Of a DNA stretch of 6,637 nucleotides, positions 1-4,459 are shown one piece after another. Every line of letters begins with the position of its first letter. Within the stretch, counting starts at the first letter, position 1. This DNA is from JAIPEK01 sp041685935. GTDB lineage: Bacteria > Desulfobacterota > Desulfobacteria > Desulfobacterales > Desulfobacteraceae. The DNA is taken from assembly GCA_041685935.1 (NCBI GenBank), contig JAWLES010000133.1, forward strand, positions 1 to 6,637, in the 5' to 3' direction. Both the position numbers and the translations under genes were made by a program. The notes beneath the pieces are model-generated. The model had not been told where the DNA came from. It did no database searches and worked only from the letters and a program-made list of their open reading frames with translations.

Positions 1-297
1 CTGCTGATTCACGGTCTGCCCCTGCCCTTCCTCTGAACCGGATGCCGCACCAGGCGGTGTTTCTTCCTGACCGCTTTCTGCGGCCCGGGCCTGAAGCCGA
101 TCCCTTGCTTCCGGCGTAATATTCACCTCAAAAGCCTGCCTTGCGGCCCGGGCACTGCCTGTATCCAGATCAGTCCGAGCAGCCCGGATGTTTTGCTCTT
201 CAACCGCCCTGCCCGCAGAACGGGACTCTTCCGCAGCCCGGTTCTCCACAGGCATGTTCATCTGTTGAGCAGATCCTTCTATATTGTTTACAGCCAT
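1..297 (-). CDS. Ala/Arg/Glu-rich hypothetical protein, 3' end beyond left edge
   Basis: An open frame of 99 codons starts at an ATG (297-295) and is still open at position 1, so the C-terminus is missing. I do not recognise a family. The visible part begins MAVNNIEGSAQQ and is strongly polar: Ala, Arg, Glu, Gln and Gly dominate, there is no Cys or Trp, and no membrane segment or signal peptide. Residues about 20-60 hold loosely repeated units (NRAAEESRSAGRAVEE, then NIRAARTDLDTGSARAARQA), followed by VNITPEARDRLQARAAESG and a Gly/Glu/Pro/Gln-rich stretch. This suggests an intrinsically disordered or helical cytoplasmic protein. The start is well supported by a strong Shine-Dalgarno 8 nt upstream and a good sigma70-type promoter. 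Coding potential rests on the RBS, promoter and open frame rather than homology. A function cannot be assigned. Confidence 0.72.
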   Translation of the reverse strand, partial: MAVNNIEGSAQQMNMPVENRAAEESRSAGRAVEEQNIRAARTDLDTGSARAARQAFEVNITPEARDRLQARAAESGQEETPPGAASGSEEGQGQTVNQQ

Positions 298-303
298 TAT
301 AGC

Positions 304-313
304 CACCTCCTTT
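304..313 (-). promoter_or_regulatory. Strong Shine-Dalgarno of the left-edge gene
   Basis: On the minus strand the sequence reads AAAGGAGGTG, an almost full-length match to the anti-Shine-Dalgarno, 8 nt (from AGGAGG) before the ATG at 297. It fixes the start codon and suggests efficient translation, stronger than any other RBS in the window. Confidence 0.8.
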
Positions 314-340
314 ATATCAATGATAACACTCCTCTATTTC

Positions 341-369
341 ATAATAGACACAGAAAAAAAATGTGTCAA
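341..369 (-). promoter_or_regulatory. Sigma70-type promoter of the left-edge gene
   Basis: The minus strand carries TTGACA (369-364), a 17-nt spacer and TATTAT (346-341): a perfect -35 and a -10 with one mismatch at ideal spacing. The predicted transcription start is near 334, giving a 5' UTR of roughly 37 nt that contains the strong RBS. The spacer and -35 edge hold an inverted repeat, GACACA (347-352) and TGTGTC (362-367), which could be an operator. Inferred from sequence only. Confidence 0.7.
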
Positions 370-386
370 TTTATTTTAATTTTTTC

Positions 387-415
387 TTGACAAAACTACA
401 GCTCCGATATATATA
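387..415 (+). promoter_or_regulatory. Sigma70-type promoter of tRNA-Asn
   Basis: TTGACA (387-392) and TATATA (410-415) are separated by 17 nt. Transcription would start near 422, about 16 nt before the mature tRNA 5' end. The promoter is back to back with that of the minus-strand gene at the left; the two -35 boxes are 17 bp apart. Confidence 0.72.
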
Positions 416-437
416 CGTGGAGTCTTTTTGACACTGC

Positions 438-513
438 TCCCCAGTAGCTCAGTCGGCAGAGCAATTGGCTGTTAACCAATGGGTCCGCGGTTCAAATCCG
501 TGCTGGGGAGCCA
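438..513 (+). tRNA. tRNA-Asn (GUU)
   Basis: A complete 76-nt tRNA. The acceptor stem TCCCCAG pairs with CTGGGGA. The D arm is GCTC-AGTCGGCA-GAGC. The anticodon stem ATTGG/CCAAT encloses the loop CTGTTAA, with anticodon GTT at 471-473, position 34 of the tRNA. The T arm is CGCGG-TTCAAAT-CCGTG, with one G-T pair. The discriminator is G, and CCA is encoded in the DNA (511-513). The gene decodes AAC and AAU. It has its own promoter and stands alone: no other tRNA or rRNA follows, and no clear intrinsic terminator is visible downstream. The gene is intact, with no sign of a disrupting integration. Confidence 0.97.
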
Positions 514-696
514 ACCCGTTCAACCATCTTGAGACGCACAAATATAAAACCGGAAAGATTTCCCTCCAAAATTTATATAATTCACAGCCTTGATGTAAAA
601 TAGTTTTAAATTAAAGGATGTAATAAACCACTCAGAGCTTCAATAACAAGTCCTGAAACAGTAGTCGCATGTCCCGGGCATATAAGGCATACCGTT
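514..696. other. Noncoding spacer between tRNA-Asn and the convergent nuclease gene
   Basis: This 183-bp AT-rich stretch separates the 3' end of the tRNA from the stop codon of the convergently read nuclease gene. I see no convincing gene and no hairpin followed by a U-run on either strand. A 7-bp inverted repeat (653-659 with 694-700) overlaps the nuclease stop codon, but its arms are 34 nt apart. Confidence 0.5.
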
Positions 697-1176
697 TCAG
701 TCAGTGGACAAGCCGGCGCTATTGTCTTGCCACAGCCCCTTTTCCTTTTCCCGGGCCCACTTTTCAATCTCAAGCCACTTTTCGCAAAATCGGGCCCTGC
801 AACAATACTGACAAACCCGGGCGTAGCCGGCACGCAGAATCTCTTCGTTCAGGCATTCGCCGTCACCGTCGATATATACCAGCCCAACAATCCGACCGTC
901 CCGGTTCTTTTCCAGCGGATCCACAACCACCTGTTTCATGCCGATCATATCCGCGGTAAACTTCTCCGCCTTTTTCCCGAACGGCTGATTCCTTTCCGGT
1001 GTACAGATCCCGTACAACCTGATTTTGTATTCCTTCTCTTTCTGGAGGACTGTTATTGTATCGCCGTCGGCAATATTGACTGCTTTCCCGGTAATGTGGT
1101 CCAAAGCGTGGACCGGCTTCAAAAAAACAAGGGTCGCAGCAGATAAAATAAAAATTGATTTGATAAGCCTGTTCAT
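697..1176 (-). CDS. Exported thermonuclease-family (SNase-like) nuclease
   Basis: A 159-aa protein of the staphylococcal nuclease family, predicted to cut DNA/RNA phosphodiester bonds outside the cytoplasm. Residues 1-24 form a signal peptide: basic start MNRLIK, hydrophobic core, then VHA before the likely cleavage site. The SNase-like domain spans about 27-150. By spacing to the S. aureus enzyme, DGDT (37-40) supplies the Asp21 equivalent D39; R53, E61 and R95 match catalytic Arg35, Glu43 and Arg87. The usual I-D-x-P-E motif reads ICTPE, so C58 replaces the calcium-binding Asp40. A Cys cluster (C122, C125, C126, C131) precedes the final helix, which ends in GLW as in many homologues. The ATG at 1176 is preferred because it gives a clean signal peptide; an in-frame TTG at 1197 would add seven residues. 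RBS support is modest (AGGGA, 12 nt upstream). The gene is transcribed away from the regulator cluster. Confidence 0.88.
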   Translation of the reverse strand: MNRLIKSIFILSAATLVFLKPVHALDHITGKAVNIADGDTITVLQKEKEYKIRLYGICTPERNQPFGKKAEKFTADMIGMKQVVVDPLEKNRDGRIVGLVYIDGDGECLNEEILRAGYARVCQYCCRARFCEKWLEIEKWAREKEKGLWQDNSAGLSTD

Positions 1177-1268
1177 AATAGATATGCATCCCTGCAAGTC
1201 ATTTCCGATTTTCAGTCTATATTGTCCTAAGGGTCAAACACCTGAAGCTTGAAATTAAATCCCGGATA

Positions 1269-1298
1269 TATTTACTGACAATAACGGCGAATTGTCAA
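1269..1298 (-). promoter_or_regulatory. Candidate promoter of the thermonuclease gene
   Basis: On the minus strand a perfect TTGACA (1298-1293) is followed 18 nt later by the weak -10 candidate TAAATA (1274-1269), inside an AT-rich run (GTAAATATAT). It would give a 5' UTR of roughly 85 nt. The -35 is convincing; the -10 is not. Confidence 0.38.
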
Positions 1299-1329
1299 GG
1301 GGATAGTACATAAAACATGAATCATGGCA

Positions 1330-1349
1330 AGGCATGGTCAAACATGCCT
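1330..1349. repeat. Inverted repeat AGGCATG-N6-CATGCCT, possible operator
   Basis: AGGCATG (1330-1336) and CATGCCT (1343-1349) are perfect inverted arms around the 6-nt centre GTCAAA. No U-run follows on either strand, so a terminator is unlikely. The position between the two candidate divergent promoters, about 54 bp upstream of the -35 serving the receiver gene, suits a dimeric regulator. The OmpR-type product of this cluster usually binds direct repeats, so a different regulator would be more natural. Confidence 0.4.
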
Positions 1350-1402
1350 CCGATGGCCGGTTGATTTTGTGACCGAGCATCAATGAAACACCAATCACTG
1401 TA

Positions 1403-1432
1403 TTGACATTGCCGTCTTTACATTATTATGCT
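1403..1432 (+). promoter_or_regulatory. Candidate promoter of the two-component cluster
   Basis: TTGACA (1403-1408) and TATGCT (1427-1432) are separated by 18 nt. Transcription would start near 1439, leaving a leader of about 54 nt before the ATG at 1493. The -35 is perfect; the -10 matches consensus at four of six positions. Confidence 0.5.
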
Positions 1433-1492
1433 AATAAGGACCAGGTAAGATTCATATACCGGCAAATAAAAGCTTAAAAACGGAATGATTTT

Positions 1493-1864
1493 ATGACCCA
1501 TACACCCAGAAAGATCCTGATCCTTGATGATGAAGAGAGCATACGGCAGAGTATCGCAGCTTTCCTGGAGGATGAAGGGCTTGTTGTTTTTGAAGCCGGA
1601 AGTGCTGAAGAGGGACTTTCCATCCTCAAAGAAAACGATATTTTCGGCGCGGTTGTTGACATCAGGTTGCCCGGGAAAGACGGAAACAGGTTTATGACGG
1701 AAGCACAGGCAATCATCCCGGGTATCCGCCTGATCGTCAACACCGGTTCAGCCGACTACATCCCCCCGGAGGACGTAAAAAAACTGGGAATTTCCTCAAA
1801 GGAAATCTTTATCAAACCTGCTGATCTCAACCAGCTCAAAAATGTTCTGATGGACAGGGAATGA
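1493..1864 (+). CDS. Single-domain (CheY-like) response regulator receiver
   Basis: A 123-aa protein consisting only of a receiver domain. The acidic Mg-binding cluster is in LDDEE (D12, D13). The phosphoacceptor is D56 in VVDIRLPGKDG, the switch Thr is T84 in IVNTG, and the conserved Lys is K108 in IFIKP. All residues needed for phosphorylation are present, and there is no DNA-binding or enzymatic output domain. The ATG at 1493 has a weak GGAA 7 nt upstream; the protein begins just before the first receiver strand, so little could be missing. It is the first gene of a plus-strand cluster with a histidine kinase and an OmpR-type regulator. It probably works as a phosphate sink, relay intermediate or protein-binding switch for that kinase or another. 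True chemotaxis CheY seems less likely given the neighbours. Confidence 0.9.
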   Translation: MTHTPRKILILDDEESIRQSIAAFLEDEGLVVFEAGSAEEGLSILKENDIFGAVVDIRLPGKDGNRFMTEAQAIIPGIRLIVNTGSADYIPPEDVKKLGISSKEIFIKPADLNQLKNVLMDRE

Positions 1865-1935
1865 TAATGCACGATAACCAGGCATTCCAACCATCTGATC
1901 ATGAACCGATTGCTCCAAGGATTCAGGGGTGCTGA
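1861..1935 (+). CDS. Possible 24-aa small ORF between receiver and kinase genes
   Basis: An ATG at 1861 overlaps the receiver stop codon in the ATGA arrangement typical of translational coupling. The frame runs 24 codons (beginning MIMHDNQAFQP, ending IQGC) to a TGA at 1933-1935, leaving just room for the kinase Shine-Dalgarno. A second ATG at 1867 has AGGGA 6 nt upstream and would give 22 residues. The peptide is polar with no membrane segment. It may be a coupling peptide or simply chance; there is no homology support. Confidence 0.2.
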   Translation: MIMHDNQAFQPSDHEPIAPRIQGC

Positions 1936-1950
1936 AAAAGGAAGCATAAA

Positions 1951-2973
1951 ATGCACTTTTTAAACCCCTCCAGATGGTATCTTCACCCGGTTTTCATTTT
2001 TTCCTGCTCGATCATTGCACTTGCTGCGGCACTTGTCATAACAGTACACTGGTACATGGAGATCACTTCCGCGCTTGAAACCGTTATTAAAAAATTTCAT
2101 ATCGAGCCGGCACTGATTTTCCCTTCCAAAACCGGAATGGTCATTCTGGTTTTGACCCTCCTTGTGACAGTGGTTCTCACCGGCATACTGCTCGCCTTTA
2201 TATATTACCAGAAAACAGCCAACCTGTTCAGGCTCCAGCACAACTTCATATACAACTTCACACATGAACTGAAAACACCTGTCACTTCTTTGAAAATATA
2301 CACGGAAACCTTTATCCGGCATGACCTTGACCGTGAGGATATCAAAAAATACAGTGAATACATGCTCAAGGATGTGGGAAAGTTAACTGACAACATCAAC
2401 AGGATTCTCAACCTTGCCAAGATGGAAAGCGGAAGCTACGGTGCTGAACTGGTCAACGCGGACCCGGTTGAACTGATCCGTGACTTCACACACAAAAACA
2501 GAACACTTTTCCGTGACCTTGAGATCACCGTGGCTCCTGCTGAAAACAGCGGATTCGTATGCCGGGTCAATGTATTCCTGTTTGAAATGCTTTTAATGAA
2601 TCTCATCTCCAACGCAGCCAAATACAATGACTCTGAAAGACCAAGCCTTAAGGTCACGGTTGATGAGCTGAAACATAAACATCTCATTCATTTTACAGAC
2701 AACGGGATCGGGATCGACAAGCGGGAAACCGGAAAAATCTTCAGAAAATTTTACCAGTCCCACAACGGAGATTCAGGAGAGGTCAAAGGAAGCGGACTTG
2801 GGCTTTATCTTGTGTTCAGCATCGCCAAAATACACGGATGGAAAGTATCGGCCCACAGTGACGGCCCCTCCAGGGGAACTGTTTTCACCCTTTATATTCC
2901 AAAAAGCAATGCAAACGGCACGAACGGAAAAAACCTATGGAAGATGCTAAAAAAGAGCGTATCCTGGTCATAG
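1951..2973 (+). CDS. Membrane sensor histidine kinase
   Basis: A 340-aa inner-membrane kinase. Two hydrophobic helices (about 12-34 and 62-85) flank an external loop of only about 27 residues. No HAMP or PAS domain is evident between TM2 and the dimerisation domain. The H box FTHELKTP gives phosphoacceptor H105. The catalytic domain shows the N box MNLISNAAKY (N217, N221), the G1 box DNGIGI (250-255), the F box IFRKFYQ (263-269) and the G2 box KGSGLGLYLV (279-288). It is therefore a complete HisKA/HATPase_c enzyme that should autophosphorylate and donate to a receiver Asp. The RBS AAGGAA lies 7 nt before the ATG. Residues after about 317 (a short Asn/Gly-rich then basic tail) extend past the ATPase fold and are largely encoded in the 37-bp overlap with the next gene. 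The small loop suggests sensing within the membrane, at its surface, or via a partner. The signal is unknown. Confidence 0.93.
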   Translation: MHFLNPSRWYLHPVFIFSCSIIALAAALVITVHWYMEITSALETVIKKFHIEPALIFPSKTGMVILVLTLLVTVVLTGILLAFIYYQKTANLFRLQHNFIYNFTHELKTPVTSLKIYTETFIRHDLDREDIKKYSEYMLKDVGKLTDNINRILNLAKMESGSYGAELVNADPVELIRDFTHKNRTLFRDLEITVAPAENSGFVCRVNVFLFEMLLMNLISNAAKYNDSERPSLKVTVDELKHKHLIHFTDNGIGIDKRETGKIFRKFYQSHNGDSGEVKGSGLGLYLVFSIAKIHGWKVSAHSDGPSRGTVFTLYIPKSNANGTNGKNLWKMLKKSVSWS

Positions 2974-3680
2974 AGGATGAAGACCACATTGCCCAGGGCC
3001 TTGAATTGAACCTGTCAAAGCAGGGCTATGAAGTCAGAACCGCCAAAGACGGGCTCCAGGGCCTTGACAAATGGCGGACCTGGAAACCCGACATTATCGT
3101 GCTGGACATTATGCTCCCGATGATCGACGGCTTTTCGGTTCTCCGCACCATCAGAAAGGAGGATGAAAGGGTTCCCATCCTGATTCTGTCTGCCAAGGGA
3201 AATACAGCAAGCAAAATCAAGGGCCTGAAATACGGGGTGGACGACTACCTTGCCAAGCCCTTCGACCTTGAAGAGTTCATTCTGAGAATCGAACGCCTGC
3301 TGAAAAAAAAGGAATGGTACCGCCAGACCGGTTCCGCTGAACAGCCGGAAAAGGAATATGCCTTCTTTGCAGGAAAAGAATATGTTTTCGGACCGAACCG
3401 GATCGACTTTGTCACCTGCAAAGCGGACTGCATTATCGGGAAGACAACGCTGACCGAACAGGAAATCACCCTGCTTAAAATATTTATAACCAACCGGGGG
3501 AGGGCCCTGTCAAGGGGAAAACTATTAAAAGCAGGCTGGGGATACACCAGTGACACTACCACGAGAACAGTGGACAACTTCATTGTAAGATTCAGAAAGT
3601 ATTTCGAGCCGAACCCGAAAAAACCTAAATTTTTTAAAAGCAGGCGTTCAGTGGGCTATATCTTTGACCATAATGACTGA
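2937..3680 (+). CDS. OmpR/PhoB-family response regulator
   Basis: A 247-aa two-domain transcription regulator. The N-terminal receiver (about 7-125) has acidic residues E13 and D14, phosphoacceptor D57 in IIVLD, switch Ser S85 in ILILSAKG, and K107 in DDYLAKPF. After a linker, a winged-helix effector spans about 145-245: TLTEQEITLLK for the first helix, RTVDNFIVRFRKYFE for the recognition helix, and VGYIF for the wing hairpin. It should bind DNA as a dimer on direct repeats when phosphorylated by the adjacent kinase. The ATG at 2937 lies 37 bp inside the kinase gene, so the two are translationally linked; only a weak GGAA precedes it. No later start would keep the first receiver strand intact. 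Its stop codon lies one base from the stop of the opposite-strand transferase gene. Target genes are not evident. Confidence 0.93.
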   Translation: MEDAKKERILVIEDEDHIAQGLELNLSKQGYEVRTAKDGLQGLDKWRTWKPDIIVLDIMLPMIDGFSVLRTIRKEDERVPILILSAKGNTASKIKGLKYGVDDYLAKPFDLEEFILRIERLLKKKEWYRQTGSAEQPEKEYAFFAGKEYVFGPNRIDFVTCKADCIIGKTTLTEQEITLLKIFITNRGRALSRGKLLKAGWGYTSDTTTRTVDNFIVRFRKYFEPNPKKPKFFKSRRSVGYIFDHND

Positions 3681-3681
3681 C

Positions 3682-4428
3682 TCACTCGACCTTCCCCTGC
3701 AATACAGTGAGAATGTACTCTCCCTCCACCATTTCAGACCTGATCTGCGCAGGCACTCTGCAGTTGTTGTAAAAAACCTCTCCGTTTAAAACCTCAACGG
3801 AATGAAGGCTTTCGTTGAATCCTTTTTTCATAAGTTTCAGGAATGCTTCTTTCACGGTCCAGTTTTTATAAATCTCCTCAGCCGTATTCCCCATCCGCTC
3901 CAGTTCGTTTTGTGTAAAAGCGGTCCGTAAAAAATTATCACCCGGAACCTTTCCGATACGTTCCACATCGACTCCGATACTCCCGGTCTCTTTGGGTACT
4001 GCCGCGGCTGCGGCAATGTCCCCTGAATGGGAGAGGGATATGTCCGCAAAAGGAAGATCCGGCAGGAACGGGGCACCCTGTTCATGATATGCAACACTGA
4101 TATCCGCAAGTCCGGTTTCATTACCGAAAAACCTCCGGGCCAGCATTTTAAGCAAAAAGCGCCCTGAAACCCATTCCACCTGTTTCTTAAGGCTCCTGAA
4201 TCGATTGAGGGTTTCCATTTCCATGTCTGAAAGCAGTGAAACTGCAAAATCGGATGGATCAAAAACCCTGCTTTTCCGAGTCTCATAGCCCTCTGCTTCA
4301 AGTCCGGGCAAGAAGGTTTTCAGCATGTCTCCGGTCCGGCCGTACATGAGCACGGAACCCTCAGTGCCAAAAAGGCCTTCCGTGATTTGAAAAACATAAT
4401 TTTCCGGATCATTCACTGTATCAGGCAT
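3682..4428 (-). CDS. Sfp-type 4'-phosphopantetheinyl transferase superfamily protein
   Basis: A 248-aa protein predicted to move the phosphopantetheine arm of coenzyme A onto a serine of a carrier protein, activating fatty-acid, polyketide or peptide synthesis. Numbering from the ATG at 4428, the family motifs are GRFLLK (89-94), SLSHSGD (131-137), the Mg-binding GVDVE (152-156; D154, E156) and WTVKEAFLK (190-198; W190, K193, E194), all intact. The canonical fold appears to begin near residue 62 (LLSDMEMETLNRFRS), so about 45-60 N-terminal residues exceed the usual Sfp-like length. The start is uncertain: ATG 4428 has TAAGG 13 nt upstream, while in-frame TTG codons at 4440 and 4431 are alternatives. 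It lies 31 bp downstream of the DUF6178-like gene and is the last gene of a minus-strand operon. No carrier-protein or synthase gene is visible, so the substrate is unknown. Confidence 0.88.
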   Translation of the reverse strand: MPDTVNDPENYVFQITEGLFGTEGSVLMYGRTGDMLKTFLPGLEAEGYETRKSRVFDPSDFAVSLLSDMEMETLNRFRSLKKQVEWVSGRFLLKMLARRFFGNETGLADISVAYHEQGAPFLPDLPFADISLSHSGDIAAAAAVPKETGSIGVDVERIGKVPGDNFLRTAFTQNELERMGNTAEEIYKNWTVKEAFLKLMKKGFNESLHSVEVLNGEVFYNNCRVPAQIRSEMVEGEYILTVLQGKVE

Positions 4429-4459
4429 CAAACACCGCAAACCTTACCTGCCGCACTAT

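Larger units (their letters stand above)
1177..1492. other. 316-bp divergent intergenic region
   Basis: No gene is supported in this stretch between the minus-strand nuclease and the plus-strand receiver gene. It holds a candidate promoter for each direction and one perfect 7-bp-arm inverted repeat, all listed separately. The remainder is AT-rich without obvious tandem repeats. It is long for a simple divergent promoter region, so further operators or a small RNA are possible but not seen. Confidence 0.6.

Noticed and set aside
428..433. Second TTGACA just before the tRNA as a -35 box
   Set aside because: A promoter here would place its -10 inside the mature tRNA sequence, and the upstream promoter at 387-415 already fits well.
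491..513. tRNA-Asn 3' end as a phage or island attachment site
   Set aside because: The only partial repeat of this end that I found is a short GCTGGGGA match near 3535 inside the OmpR-type regulator gene. No integrase or mobile gene is present, so there is no support for an att site.
551..562. GGAAAGATTTCC palindrome downstream of the tRNA as a terminator
   Set aside because: The stem would be 4-5 AT-rich pairs with almost no loop and no T-run after it; too weak to call.
653..700. Inverted repeat CTGAAAC/GTTTCAG as a terminator of the nuclease gene
   Set aside because: The arms are only 7 bp, 34 nt apart, one arm overlaps the nuclease stop codon, and no U-run follows on the minus strand.
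727..1146. Plus-strand 139-codon frame opposite the nuclease gene
   Set aside because: It is the antisense shadow of the nuclease frame, which has a signal peptide and family motifs; the plus frame has no recognisable motif or good RBS.
2937..2973. Kinase-regulator overlap as a frameshift or fused hybrid protein
   Set aside because: The kinase has all boxes and the regulator has its full receiver start, so both genes look intact; a long overlap is the simpler reading.
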